Assembly (NCBI RefSeq): GCF_947077765.1
Contig: NZ_CAMTTF010000001.1
Coordinates: 248,001-312,000, forward strand
DNA length: 64,000 bases
Origin: Salinibacter grassmerensis
GTDB lineage: Bacteria; Bacteroidota; Rhodothermia; Rhodothermales; Salinibacteraceae
Direction of reading: 5' to 3'
Under the pieces are notes generated by a model that ran no database searches, was not told the DNA's origin, and saw only the letters and a list, made by a program, of their open reading frames with translations. This document shows, one piece after another, positions 44,972 through 54,044 of this stretch. The number at the start of each line of letters is the position of its first letter. Positions within the stretch are counted from its first letter, which is position 1. Position numbers and translations under genes: made by a program.

Positions 44972-45351
44972 GATGCGCGAGTGCGTTGAACGAGGACGTA
45001 TGCGAGCAGCCCCACGGCCGTCGTGACGGCGAGAAAATCAATTCGCTGCAGGGTGGCGAAGGTCTCGCCAAACGAGCCGATGCCTGCATGGCTGAGAAGC
45101 CAAACGCCCCCCAGGGGAAGGCCAAGTGCGAGGGCACTCCCCCCTGCCAGGCGCCCCAACAGCCCAAAAAGCTGTCGGGCACGGTTTTGCAGGGCCGTTT
45201 CCTTCGCCGCGTCGTCCAGGGAATCGTCGCGAAGCACCCGAAGACAGGTGGTGCTGTGCCGCCCTACCTCACGGGCGTGCCCGGGAAGGTGGAGGCGCTC
45301 GATGATGAGGGCAAAACCGACTACGACGCCGGCGGCGAGGACGGTGTTCAT
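44968..45351 (-). CDS. Small membrane protein of unknown function
   Basis: A 127-residue protein from ATG 45351 (MNTVLAAGVVVGFALIIERL). Hydrophobic segments are at the N-terminus, near 70-90 and at the C-terminus (FLAVTTAVGLLAYVLV). An Arg/Asp-rich loop lies between the first two. Its stop overlaps the sulfotransferase start by 4 bp, and its start overlaps the stop of the gene before it, so three genes are tightly coupled. No family is recognised. Confidence 0.7.
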   Translation of the reverse strand: MNTVLAAGVVVGFALIIERLHLPGHAREVGRHSTTCLRVLRDDSLDDAAKETALQNRARQLFGLLGRLAGGSALALGLPLGGVWLLSHAGIGSFGETFATLQRIDFLAVTTAVGLLAYVLVQRTRAS

Positions 45352-45623
45352 TCGGCCGACGGGTCCTTGTCCGATGGTGAAGCTGCTGACGCTGCGTGCT
45401 CCGTTTCCTCGTCGGTCGTGCTCTGGAGGAGGCGCTTCAGGGGAAACCAGATAAAGCCGAAGAGGGAGGCGAGAAGGGCCGCAATCGCCGCGAGAAGCGC
45501 CCCGATACCTGAGATTACGCTTCCCGGGCCGCCGTACGCGTAGGCACTGTCCGGAAGCACCAGGCAAAGAAGCGTGAAAGCGACAACGGCGACGAGGAAT
45601 CGAGGTGCGGATCGTGTACTCAT
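45348..45623 (-). CDS. Small membrane protein of unknown function
   Basis: A 91-residue protein from ATG 45623. It has a signal-like N-terminal helix ending DSAYAYGG and a second helix (ISGIGALLAAIAALLASLFGFIWF), then an acidic tail. It resembles small membrane partners found in polysaccharide or sulfolipid operons, but no specific family is recognised. It lies between the arylsulfotransferase-like gene and the 127-residue membrane protein, with a 4-bp overlap to the latter. Confidence 0.65.
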   Translation of the reverse strand: MSTRSAPRFLVAVVAFTLLCLVLPDSAYAYGGPGSVISGIGALLAAIAALLASLFGFIWFPLKRLLQSTTDEETEHAASAASPSDKDPSAE

Positions 45624-45642
45624 GGTGGTGTTGGTTGAGCGA

Positions 45643-46980
45643 TTATGATGTTGGCGTGCGAACGTAATCTTTCGAAGAGCAGGGCCAGTCGCTGAGGTCG
45701 TCGGGAGAAAGGTCGTACCGGGTCCCCTCCTGCACCGCAGGAACCATTGAGTCACCATGGGGGGCGTGGGTCCACTCCCAAACCGTGCGCCCGTCCGGGG
45801 CGATCTCCAAGACCCGCCCCGCGTGGCTTTCGGTCAGAAGCAAGTTGGCGTTGTCCAGCATCTGCCACTTTCCTCCCGCCTCTGTGTAGAAGGGGTTGGA
45901 CTTCGGCGTGGGGAAGAGCACCTCCGTAGAGTCTGTGTGGGGCTGGAGGGCCACGACACGACTTCCGCCCTGCATGGTGCCCCGGGCCGTGAAGTCCCGG
46001 TTGTTATCGAAGACTCCAATCCAGCCGTCGCCGATGAAGTCAGGGTCGTGCTGCATGGTAAAAGGATCGGAGGCATGCCACTTCACCGTTTCCGTCTCGG
46101 GGTCGAGGACGAACACGAGATGGATATTGCGCAGGGAAACCAGCAGGTCCCCGGCCTCGAACAGCGGGTACTCCTCGGCCATGGAAGGGGACAAAGACTC
46201 TACGTCGTTGAGGTGGGTTGGGTCTGCCCCGGGGAGGCGGGCCGCAGGGTCCTCCACACGGCCCGCAATGAAAGACTTGCTGATGTAGCGGGCCAGATCG
46301 TTGGCGTAAAGCACCTTGAGCACGTTGATGGTGCGGAGCACCTGTCCGTCTGGAGAAACGTGCGTGAGCCGGTCGAGGTACGCCGTCTTTAGCCCGGAAT
46401 CGTCGTCGCGCACGGCGGTGCCCGCCGGACGAGGGGACTGGGTAATGTCGGAAATCCAAAACGATCCGTCCGCGGCCCGGTCGATGGAGTGGTGTGTGCC
46501 GATGGGCAGACGCCACTTCACGTTGCCACAGGCATCTACGCGTGCCGTCCCCCCGTGCTCTACATTGAAGAGGACGTCTCCGTCGGGAAGCAGGTGGGAT
46601 CCGTGAAGGTAATGCTTTCGGCTTAAATCGAGGGAGTCGGCGAAGAGGGCCGTCTCGTCGATCCGCCATTCATGCAAGACATCGCCGGCCCGGTTGATGA
46701 GTCGAACGCGAGGCGACCAGCCGTCCGGGCCCTGCCACGTAGAGGTCAGAAGGGTTACGCCGTCCTGCACTGCGTCCGGGTCGGCGAGCCGGACGCCGCT
46801 GCGGTTGTGCACCTTGGACTTCAAGAACGTTGGGGGGGCGACCGCCGACCGGGCCTGCATCCACGCCTGCTTCAGAAAGTCATTGGGAGGCACCCGCGCC
46901 GCCCGCACTGCGAAGCCGACCAGAAAGGCCAACAGTGCCACCGAGGCAACGAACCAAATTTTCGAAGGGGTGCTTTGCAT
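45643..46980 (-). CDS. Arylsulfotransferase-family (ASST-like) membrane-anchored protein
   Basis: A 445-residue protein from ATG 46980. One N-terminal membrane helix (IWFVASVALLAFLVGFAV) anchors a beta-propeller. ASST-type repeats are clear: HYLHGSHLLPDGDVLFNVEHGG, KWRLPIGTHHSIDRAADGSFWISD, HASDPFTMQHDPDFIGDGWIGVFDNN and GRVLEIAPDGRTVWEWTHAPHG. Arylsulfate sulfotransferases move sulfate between phenolic donors and acceptors in the periplasm, but many members of the family are non-enzymatic propellers. Being in the same block as a PAPS sulfotransferase (43898) suggests a shared sulfur-related surface process. The catalytic His of the enzyme subgroup cannot be assigned by eye. Confidence 0.75.
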   Translation of the reverse strand: MQSTPSKIWFVASVALLAFLVGFAVRAARVPPNDFLKQAWMQARSAVAPPTFLKSKVHNRSGVRLADPDAVQDGVTLLTSTWQGPDGWSPRVRLINRAGDVLHEWRIDETALFADSLDLSRKHYLHGSHLLPDGDVLFNVEHGGTARVDACGNVKWRLPIGTHHSIDRAADGSFWISDITQSPRPAGTAVRDDDSGLKTAYLDRLTHVSPDGQVLRTINVLKVLYANDLARYISKSFIAGRVEDPAARLPGADPTHLNDVESLSPSMAEEYPLFEAGDLLVSLRNIHLVFVLDPETETVKWHASDPFTMQHDPDFIGDGWIGVFDNNRDFTARGTMQGGSRVVALQPHTDSTEVLFPTPKSNPFYTEAGGKWQMLDNANLLLTESHAGRVLEIAPDGRTVWEWTHAPHGDSMVPAVQEGTRYDLSPDDLSDWPCSSKDYVRTPTS

Positions 46981-47171
46981 CAAATACGACGGGAGGGCTA
47001 GCAGACTTTGCGGAAGATTAGACTACCTCTCACAAAATGTATGCAAAGTGAGGTGACGAAGGCAACTGTTGTTACAAGGATGTTGTGCCTGCTGATACGG
47101 AAGGGAGACAGTCGGCGGCCGCCCGGCCAAGCTAGACGATGTGGCGTCGAGCCCTCCGTAGAGGGTGCGTG

Positions 47172-48317
47172 CTATGCCCCTTCCGCCAACAGCGCGTGGA
47201 CGTTCCGTGCGACCTCCTCCCAGTTGGCCGTGCGCAGGATGCGTGCACGGCCTTGGCAACCCAAGGTCGCGATCCGCTCCGGAGTGTGCAGCAGGGACGC
47301 GAGGGCGGAGGCCAGAGCGGTCGGCGCGGACGGGGGCACGAGCAGGCCGGTCTCCCCGTCGACGATCGCGTCGGGGACGCCCCCGGACCGCGCTCCGATG
47401 GCGGGTGTGCCGCAGGCATTGGCCTCCAGAAAGACGAGTCCGAATCCCTCCACGTCGGGCGGGGCCTCGCGGGCCGGCATCACGAAGAGATCGGCCGCAG
47501 AGTAGTAGAAGGGCAGTGCGGCGTCGGCCACGTACCCGACAAAATGAACGCGGTCGCGCACACCCTTCCGGACGGCCAGCCGCTCCAGCCGACTGCGGTC
47601 GGGACCCGTGCCGGCGACCACATACTGGACATCCGGCACGGATGCGACGATTCGGGGGAGGGCCCGCAGGACCGTGTCGACGCCCTTTCGCGGGACCAGG
47701 CGGCCCACCGTGAGCAGCATCGGGCGGGTGCCGATTCCGAGCCGGTCGCGAAGGGCCGTGCCGCCCCGAGGCCAGAAGCGGTTTGGGTTCGTGCCGTTCG
47801 GAACCACGTGGAGGCGGGTCGGCGGGACGCCCCGGTCCCGAAGGAGGCCCGCCGTGTACCGGCTCACCGGGAGGAGGGCGTCGGGCTGGGCCAGCGTCCA
47901 CCGCCGCAGTCGATCGTACGCCGCCCGCGCTCCCGGCAGTCCCGACAGCGGGTTGAAGAGCACCTCGCGCCCATGGGCGGCACAGACGATGCGGCGCGGG
48001 TAGCCGGTCAGCCATCGGGCAAGTACGGACGCCCCGACCGTCTGCCACTGGGCGTGAAAGGAAACGTCGGCCCGCAGACGAGCAGCCCGCCGGATGACGG
48101 AGGGGAGGGCGGCAACTGGCAACAGGTCGGGCCGTCCTGAAACCCGTGTGACGGGGAAGGAGACGGCCCGGTCGATCGCTTCGGCGGAGGGGCGGTGAGG
48201 GACGATAACCTCGAGGACCTCCGTCCGCGTGGCAAGGCGGGTTGCCAGCTCCCAGGAGTACGTCTGAATCCCCCCGACGTCCGGAGGGAAATCCTGGGTC
48301 ACGAACAAGAGCCGCAT
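47172..48317 (-). CDS. Family 4 glycosyltransferase
   Basis: A 381-residue GT4/GT-B enzyme. The N-terminal domain opens MRLLFVTQDFPPDVGGIQTYSWELA. The C-terminal domain has MLLTVGRLVPRKGVDTVLRALP and DLFVMPAREAPPDVEGFGLVFLEANACGTPAIG, containing the E-x7-E pair that binds the nucleotide sugar. It transfers a sugar in the cytoplasm, probably onto a lipid-linked or surface glycan. It lies 191 bp downstream of the ASST-like gene's start region with opposite-block neighbours on the same strand. The acceptor is unknown. Confidence 0.9.
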   Translation of the reverse strand: MRLLFVTQDFPPDVGGIQTYSWELATRLATRTEVLEVIVPHRPSAEAIDRAVSFPVTRVSGRPDLLPVAALPSVIRRAARLRADVSFHAQWQTVGASVLARWLTGYPRRIVCAAHGREVLFNPLSGLPGARAAYDRLRRWTLAQPDALLPVSRYTAGLLRDRGVPPTRLHVVPNGTNPNRFWPRGGTALRDRLGIGTRPMLLTVGRLVPRKGVDTVLRALPRIVASVPDVQYVVAGTGPDRSRLERLAVRKGVRDRVHFVGYVADAALPFYYSAADLFVMPAREAPPDVEGFGLVFLEANACGTPAIGARSGGVPDAIVDGETGLLVPPSAPTALASALASLLHTPERIATLGCQGRARILRTANWEEVARNVHALLAEGA

Positions 48318-48363
48318 AAGACGCGAGAGATGAGAACAGAACAGAGGACGGGGGACAAGCCGA

Positions 48364-49260
48364 CTACGCCGACGGCACGGGCGTCCGGAAGCGATCGATC
48401 ACGTAATCGATGATGTGATGCCACGGGAGGCTCAGCAGGATGAGGAGATACGTGGATGCGTGGAAGAAGATGTTCATCGTCAGGAGGATCCCGATGTGCA
48501 TCCCCACCACGAGTATGACCACCACATACCGAAGTTTGCGCCACCACATCAAGAAGCTAATCGCTTCGGTAAGGAGGCCGACCAGCAGAAAGAGGGTCCC
48601 GAAGTGGTAGTCGTGCAGCACCATTTCTTGCAGGACCGACGGGTCGAAGGCCCCAAATCTGGAGAGGGTATCCACCTTTCGCTCGCCGATCCACATCAGG
48701 AGATGCCGGCCGTCGGGCCACGTGATGCCGGTTCCAATGAGCTTACAGACGGCGGCGGACGTGTAGCCGAGCCCGATGAAGAAGTACAGGAAGCCGAAAG
48801 TAAAGCGGCGCCGGCGCTCTTCGCTCCGGAAGGCCAGCAGGGCGATCCCGAGCCCGAGTATCCCCATCCCGACGAGGTTGGATCCGTGCGAGATCTCACC
48901 GAGGCTGTACCGGGCCACATACTGCAGGTGAAAGGCGAAGAGGGCCAGCAGGTAGGCCGGCCGCCAGAGCCGAAAGAAGCCGACGAGCCCGAGCACGCCC
49001 ACCAGGACGGTGTTGATGAGGGCCACGTTGTGGTCGAACATGAAAGACACGTCGATGTAATTCGCCAGGCCCAGGGGGAGTAGTACCGAGCTGATATTTT
49101 GCTGGATGTACACCCCCCAGTTCCAGCAGAAGTAGACGGTATACGTCAGAAGGAAGAGCTCTACCCCCCGAAAGTAGAGCCACGTCCCGGGCGTATCCGA
49201 GGCGAGGCCACCGAAAAGTTCATGGCGGAGTGTGTGAGAGATGCGAGAGAGAGTAGACAT
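48364..49260 (-). CDS. HTTM-like integral membrane protein
   Basis: A 298-residue protein with about seven hydrophobic segments: VELFLLTYTVYFCWNWGVYI near the N-terminus, LINTVLVGVLGLVGFF, FGFLYFFIGLGYTSAAVCKLIG and others. A conserved HDYHFGTLFLLVGLLTEAISF segment is followed by VVVILVVGMHIGILLTMNIFFHASTYLLILLSLPW. The layout resembles the HTTM membrane domain of vitamin-K-dependent carboxylase relatives. The 168-residue partner upstream (49318) is a common neighbour of such proteins. Function unknown. Confidence 0.65.
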   Translation of the reverse strand: MSTLSRISHTLRHELFGGLASDTPGTWLYFRGVELFLLTYTVYFCWNWGVYIQQNISSVLLPLGLANYIDVSFMFDHNVALINTVLVGVLGLVGFFRLWRPAYLLALFAFHLQYVARYSLGEISHGSNLVGMGILGLGIALLAFRSEERRRRFTFGFLYFFIGLGYTSAAVCKLIGTGITWPDGRHLLMWIGERKVDTLSRFGAFDPSVLQEMVLHDYHFGTLFLLVGLLTEAISFLMWWRKLRYVVVILVVGMHIGILLTMNIFFHASTYLLILLSLPWHHIIDYVIDRFRTPVPSA

Positions 49261-49317
49261 GGAGGCGACGGCGGGAAAGGCGAAAACACAGCGGACCGAT
49301 AACCGACAGAGAAGGGA

Positions 49318-49824
49318 TCAGGAGGGAGGAGGCGCAGAGGCCACCGTGCGGGCCGCTGGGGAGGGGTTGAGCCGAGTTGTATCGGGGGCAAAGAGAAGCA
49401 CCGGCGTGGCGGTAACCGCCACGGAATCCGACACCAGTTCGCCCCGTACCCGAAAGATGAACAGCGGTGCCGAGAGCGTTCGCCCTTTGGTGAAGAGACT
49501 CCGTAGTCCCTGTACGCGCTCACTGGTCCACTGGTCGGTCTTCGACACGTAGTTGGCCACGTCGTTCTGGTTGATGCCCTTCGGGGCCAACGGATAGGAC
49601 GTCCCGGGAAGGGTCTGAAGCGATACCGCGTCCCAGGAAAGGGTATCGGGGTCGGCCTGGGATGGCATTTCGCGGACCATCGCCCGGGTCCAGGGATCGC
49701 CCGCCTGCGAGAACATCGGATAAATGCTGAAAGGCCAGAACTCGCCGAGGTGGGTGGCTACGAGCAGGGCGTAGACCACCAACACCCCGCCCACAATTTG
49801 AAGAGCACGCTTCGGGAAACCCAT
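49318..49824 (-). CDS. Membrane-anchored partner of HTTM-like protein
   Basis: A 168-residue protein. One N-terminal membrane helix (ALQIVGGVLVVYALLVATHL) is followed directly by GEFWPFSIYPMFSQAGDPWTRAMVRE, a motif typical of small proteins encoded beside HTTM membrane proteins. The rest is a beta-rich domain probably outside the cytoplasm, with a Pro/Ala-rich end. It lies 57 bp upstream of the HTTM-like gene. The pair's role is not known. Confidence 0.65.
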   Translation of the reverse strand: MGFPKRALQIVGGVLVVYALLVATHLGEFWPFSIYPMFSQAGDPWTRAMVREMPSQADPDTLSWDAVSLQTLPGTSYPLAPKGINQNDVANYVSKTDQWTSERVQGLRSLFTKGRTLSAPLFIFRVRGELVSDSVAVTATPVLLFAPDTTRLNPSPAARTVASAPPPS

Positions 49825-50270
49825 GGGGCACGAAGTCGGCTGTTGAAAGAGATCCTGTCGGGAAAGGAGACGCCGCTGGTCTGGCGCTTGGCGCCGGGTG
49901 ATCTTTCACCTGGGAGACCGAGGAGAGCCATCCCCGGAAAGACATCGATGGCGCATCACCGTAAGTTTCAGCACAGCGAAACGTGGAAGTCAAACCGTCC
50001 GGTCCGCAGACAGGCACGAGGATGAGGGTGTTTGAGACGAGGGCGGGTGGGCAATTGGTCTCAGAATTTGGTGTAAACGTTCCGGTTGGGGACGTGGAGG
50101 AGTCAAGCGCATGCGGATGTGCGGGGCACTTCGCGGTCGAGGGATAAGAAGAAGAGCAGCATTCCGGTACCCGGTCCCGTTACTTCTAGGGGGTCGGATG
50201 CGACATACTAGACGGAACACTGCTATGGTAAGGACAAAAATCTTACTGCTTCCCAACGATATTCCTCTAC
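49825..50270. other. Divergent intergenic region
   Basis: About 445 bp between divergent genes. No gene or RNA recognisable; the promoters of the minus-strand 49.8-43 kb block and of the gene at 50271 should be here. Confidence 0.4.
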
Positions 50271-51050
50271 ATGACCCACTTTGTTCTGCGGGCACACTCA
50301 ACGCGTTCTGGCAGGGCGGTTCAGCAATTAGGGCTGTGGATCGGAGTGGTGGCATTGGGGGTCGCCCTCTCCTTTCCCGTAACTGGACGCGCACAGAGCA
50401 CGTCCTCCCACGAAGACCTGGCACCCACGATTGTCGATAACTTTGAAGACGATGCGCCGGGGACGTTTCCTGAGGGATGGGTGTTCGTAGAGTCGGATGA
50501 GAACATCCGGTCGTACGAGGAGACTCGCGATCCGGGCGAAATCATGGAGGTGCGGGAGGAAGACGGCAACCGCTACGTTCAGCTCGTCACGGAGGGCGAG
50601 GCGCTGCGCTACACAAAGCGCAACGGCGTCGACTTTGAGTGGAACCTGAAGGACCACCCCCGCCTCAAGTGGCGCTGGCGCGCCCACCAGCTGCCGGAGG
50701 GCGCCAGCGAGCGGGACCAGAACGACACCGGGGGGGCGGTGTACGTGACGTTCGGGTCCGACTGGCTAGGGCGGCCGAAGAGCATCAAGTACACCTACAG
50801 CTCCTCCCTTCCGGTCGGCACGACGGTCTCCTTTGGGCCGCTGAAGGTCATCGTCGTCGACTCGGCCCGCGAGCCGCGCACGGGGGAGTGGAAGACGGTC
50901 CAGCGGCGCATCCGGGACGACTACCGGCAGGTGTTTGGCGAGCGCCCCCCCGATCGGCCGGTGTCGATCACCCTGTGGAGCGACTCGGACACCACCGGCG
51001 ACGAGGCGAAGGTCGACGTCGACGACATCGAACTGCTCCCGGCCCGGTGA
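50271..51050 (+). CDS. Secreted DUF3047-family protein
   Basis: A 259-residue protein with a cleavable-looking N-terminal hydrophobic stretch (LGLWIGVVALGVALSFPVTGRAQ). The remainder matches the DUF3047 pattern: IVDNFEDDAPGTFPEGW, LKWRWRAHQLPEGASERDQNDTGGAVYVTFG, GRPKSIKYTYSSSLPVGT and the late DDIELLPAR. This is a beta-sandwich that may bind carbohydrate; the function is not established. The glycosyltransferase gene starts 113 bp later. Confidence 0.82.
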   Translation: MTHFVLRAHSTRSGRAVQQLGLWIGVVALGVALSFPVTGRAQSTSSHEDLAPTIVDNFEDDAPGTFPEGWVFVESDENIRSYEETRDPGEIMEVREEDGNRYVQLVTEGEALRYTKRNGVDFEWNLKDHPRLKWRWRAHQLPEGASERDQNDTGGAVYVTFGSDWLGRPKSIKYTYSSSLPVGTTVSFGPLKVIVVDSAREPRTGEWKTVQRRIRDDYRQVFGERPPDRPVSITLWSDSDTTGDEAKVDVDDIELLPAR

Positions 51051-51162
51051 GGAGGCCCCGCACGTCTGGCCCGCGTGGCTGGCCCGGGGAGCACGGACCA
51101 ATCAACGGGGCACGGGTCTTGAAGGGCGTGTCCCGTCAAGTCGGCTTGCCTTTTCTGTTTTC

Positions 51163-52167
51163 ATGTCCTCCCCCCGCGAAGGCTACGTCCTTCACAGCTA
51201 CGGCCCCGATCGGTACGTGAAGCACGTCGTGGCGTCGGTCCACACGCTTCGTCGGCACGATCCCGACCGGCCCGTGGCGCTTTTCTGCCCGGAGCACCAC
51301 CAGGCCTTGTTAGAGCGTCGGGGGCTGGATGCACACTTCGACGTGCTCGGCGACCTGCCTCAGGAGCACCGGTCCATCGTTGGGTTCAAGCATCACCTCC
51401 ACCGCTTCAAGGCCTTCGAGCGGTCGCTCTTCGTAGACGCGGACATCGTGTGGTGCCGCAACCCGGATCCCCTCTGGCGGCAGTTTTCGGCCTTCCCGTT
51501 CACCGCCACCGGCCTGCAGAACGCCGATCACTTTTTTGGGGGGCCGAAGGGGCTCGGGGTGGTCATCGACATACTGCTGGGGCGCCGCCGCCGCACGCTG
51601 CGCCGGCTCGGCCTCACCCGGCTGCCCCGCGTGCAGGCAGGCATGATCTACGCCCAGGACAACGCCTGCACCCGACAAGTGGACGAGGCCGCCGCGGCGC
51701 TCCTCAATCGGATGGACGAGACGCACTTCCGAAGCCGACTCGACGAGGGGCGCAGTGAAGAGACCTGCGAGTGGAGCATTGCACTGGCCATGAGCAAGCT
51801 CGACCTGCACGTATTCCCGTGGCTGCAGGGGCGCAACAGCCCGCAGCTCGACTACATCGACAGCCTGACCGACCACGACCCGGACTTCAATGAGGTGTCC
51901 TATCGCCTCTACACCAACCAGTTCGTGTACAGCCTCCGCGGCATTTCGAACGCGTCGCTGCGCAACGCCCTGCTGAGTGTGGCCGAGTCGTTGCCAAGGG
52001 CCGGCGAGTACATGGAACTGACGCCGTACGCGCTCCACTTCGGGTGGCTCCACCAGAAAGAGACGTTCCAGGAGTTCACCGAGCGCACCTGGGCCCGGCT
52101 CACCGACGAGCGCACCCGGCCCCGACAGGTAACGCCCCAAAATTCGGACTCGGGGTCCGCGGAGTGA
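51163..52167 (+). CDS. Glycosyltransferase with DxD motif (GT8-like)
   Basis: A 334-residue protein from ATG 51163 (MSSPREGYVLHSYG). The metal/nucleotide-sugar motif FVDADIVW lies near residues 87-94, after AFERSL. The N-terminal HVVASVHTLRRHDPDRPVALFC fits the GT-A fold. The remainder is charged and variable. It resembles nucleotide-diphospho-sugar transferases of the GT8 kind but I cannot name an acceptor. It lies in a run of plus-strand genes and follows the DUF3047 gene. A longer frame starting at 50935 overlaps the DUF3047 gene and is not used. Confidence 0.75.
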   Translation: MSSPREGYVLHSYGPDRYVKHVVASVHTLRRHDPDRPVALFCPEHHQALLERRGLDAHFDVLGDLPQEHRSIVGFKHHLHRFKAFERSLFVDADIVWCRNPDPLWRQFSAFPFTATGLQNADHFFGGPKGLGVVIDILLGRRRRTLRRLGLTRLPRVQAGMIYAQDNACTRQVDEAAAALLNRMDETHFRSRLDEGRSEETCEWSIALAMSKLDLHVFPWLQGRNSPQLDYIDSLTDHDPDFNEVSYRLYTNQFVYSLRGISNASLRNALLSVAESLPRAGEYMELTPYALHFGWLHQKETFQEFTERTWARLTDERTRPRQVTPQNSDSGSAE

Positions 52168-52209
52168 GAGGCCCCTGCGACTTGCATTCCAAAAAGCGAA
52201 AAGGGCGCC

Positions 52210-52674
52210 ATGGCGGGCGCACACGAGACCGACTTCCGGGCCCACCCGGAGGCCTACCGGTACGACTCCAGTGAACAGGGCGTGTTCAAGGTGCAGCCGT
52301 ACAAGGACGAGCTGCTCCCGGACTGGGGCTTCAAGGACGAGGCCGCCGCGGAGGCCGCGGTGGAGGCCCTCCGGGGGGCGTACGAGCAGTACCGGGCCGC
52401 AGACGACTTCGTGGGCATGGACATGGCGCGGAAGTACCTGCAGATGGGCTTCACGCGGGCCATGCGGTACGCGAAGTATCCGGGCGGGCGGAAGTACGAG
52501 GACGACGGCACCGAGCGGGCCCCCGAACAGTGGGCCGACCCCGAGAAACGAGCGGCGGCTATTATCTTCCGCGACGCGTGGCAGGCCCTTACGGACGACC
52601 CCGAGTACGAGCGCCTGAAAGAGCGGCACCAGAACGAGGTGTACGATCCGGACGCGAGTCCCATGGCCGAGTAA
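52210..52674 (+). CDS. DUF4385-family protein
   Basis: A 154-residue soluble protein of the DUF4385 family. The diagnostic pieces are FKVQPYKDELLPDWGFKDE, YRAADDFVGMDMARKYLQMGFTRAMRYAKYPGGRKY and AAAIIFRDAWQALTDDPEY. The family is found in many bacteria and some phages; its function is unknown. It lies 42 bp after the glycosyltransferase gene. Confidence 0.9.
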   Translation: MAGAHETDFRAHPEAYRYDSSEQGVFKVQPYKDELLPDWGFKDEAAAEAAVEALRGAYEQYRAADDFVGMDMARKYLQMGFTRAMRYAKYPGGRKYEDDGTERAPEQWADPEKRAAAIIFRDAWQALTDDPEYERLKERHQNEVYDPDASPMAE

Positions 52675-52705
52675 CAGTCCGCACCCCCCGTCCCCAGACG
52701 CCCCT

Positions 52706-53599
52706 ATGCCACAACGAAATCCCGCCGAGCAGATCCCGGTCCCCCTCGACCGCCGTTGGGTGCAGACGCGCGGTGTGCAGTTGCATGTGCGGGTGGCGGG
52801 CCCCAGGGATGGCCCGCTCGTCGTGCTCCTGCACGGCTTCCCCGAGTTCTGGTACGGGTGGCGCCGTCAGATCCCGGCCCTCGCCGAGGCGGGCTACCGT
52901 GTCGTCGTGCCGGACCAGCGCGGCTACAACCGAAGCGAGGCGCCGCGCGCCGTCGCCGCCTACGATCTGGAGCCCCTCGTGGACGATGTGTGCGCGGTCA
53001 TCGACGCCACGGGCCACGACCGGGCCTCGGTTGTGGGGCACGACTGGGGGGCGATGGTGGCGTGGCACCTCGCCCACGCCCGCCCGGAGCGCCTCCGGCG
53101 TCTCGCGGTGCTCAATGTGCCCCATCCGCACGTCTTTCGGGAGACGCTCCGCACGAGCCCCGCGCAGTTGCTGCGGAGCACGTACGCGCTGTTCTTTCAG
53201 GTGCCCGGCCTGCCGGAGTGGCTGCTCGGGCGCAATGACGGGCAGGGACTTGCCACGATGCTGCGGTGGAGCGGGCACCCCGGCACGTTCACCGAGGCGG
53301 ACCTCGCGGCCTACCGCCGGGCATGGCGCCGACCGGGCCGGCTTCGGGGCATGCTAAACTGGTACCGGGCCGCGGCCCGCCGGGCACTGCGCAGTTCTCC
53401 GCCGTCCGGGGCCATCGACGTGCCGGCGCTCGTGGTGTGGGGCGCGCAGGACATCGCCCTCAGCCGGCAGATGGCGGCCCCCAGCGCCGCGATGTGCACC
53501 GACGGGCGCCTCCGAGTGCTCGACGATGCCACCCACTGGGTGCAGCACGACGCCCCGACGGCCGTCAATCGGCTGTTGCTCGACCACCTGGAGACGTAA
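52706..53599 (+). CDS. Epoxide-hydrolase-like alpha/beta hydrolase
   Basis: A 297-residue alpha/beta hydrolase. The oxyanion-hole motif is LLHGFPEFWYGWR near 38-50. The nucleophile elbow is VVGHDWGAMVAW with Asp as nucleophile, as in epoxide hydrolases and haloalkane dehalogenases. A cap region follows (LPEWLLGRNDGQGLATMLRWSG). The catalytic His is probably in ATHWVQHD near the C-terminus. The HGFPE and HDWG pattern favours epoxide hydrolase over a haloalkane dehalogenase. Cytoplasmic; substrate unknown. It lies 32 bp after the DUF4385 gene. Confidence 0.87.
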   Translation: MPQRNPAEQIPVPLDRRWVQTRGVQLHVRVAGPRDGPLVVLLHGFPEFWYGWRRQIPALAEAGYRVVVPDQRGYNRSEAPRAVAAYDLEPLVDDVCAVIDATGHDRASVVGHDWGAMVAWHLAHARPERLRRLAVLNVPHPHVFRETLRTSPAQLLRSTYALFFQVPGLPEWLLGRNDGQGLATMLRWSGHPGTFTEADLAAYRRAWRRPGRLRGMLNWYRAAARRALRSSPPSGAIDVPALVVWGAQDIALSRQMAAPSAAMCTDGRLRVLDDATHWVQHDAPTAVNRLLLDHLET

Positions 53600-53692
53600 G
53601 AGCAAAGATGGCGTGCGTGGCCGTAACAGTTAACGGGCCCGACACGTGGTAGGGGTAGAGCCCAGAATTCTCATTCGGTCCGTCCGTCTCTC

Positions 53693-54010
53693 ATGCCGAC
53701 CGTTCAGGATGCAGTGGGGCCGGTCGTCCAGCGGCTTCGAGCCGTACCGCTTGAGGCGGTCTTCTGGACGGCGGCCCTGATCGCCGCGGCAAGCATCAAT
53801 CCCCAGGCCCCCGGCGGGATCAACCTGTGCCTGATTGAGCAGCTCGGCCTTCCGTGTCCCGGCGACGGCCTCGGGACGGCCATCGCGCACCTGGCCCGTG
53901 GGCACTGGGGCGCGTCGTGGAGCGCACACCCGTTGGCCGCCCCCGTCGTCGGCGTGCTCGCGGCTCATGTCGTGTCGCTGTGTTGGACGACGTCCGGACT
54001 GGGCCGCTGA
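53693..54010 (+). CDS. DUF2752-family membrane protein
   Basis: A 105-residue protein. An N-terminal helix (FWTAALIAAASINP) precedes the DUF2752 signature, here NLCLIEQLGLPCPGDGLGTAIAHLARGHWGASWSAHPLAAP, which the family shows as C-x-x-x-x-x-x-G-x-x-C-P-G-x-G. A second hydrophobic segment follows. The family has no established function. It is followed by the TM2-domain gene, a pairing common in bacteria. Confidence 0.85.
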   Translation: MPTVQDAVGPVVQRLRAVPLEAVFWTAALIAAASINPQAPGGINLCLIEQLGLPCPGDGLGTAIAHLARGHWGASWSAHPLAAPVVGVLAAHVVSLCWTTSGLGR

Positions 54011-54044
54011 CCCTCCTGTTTTTCGCACTACTGTCTCCCCTCCG

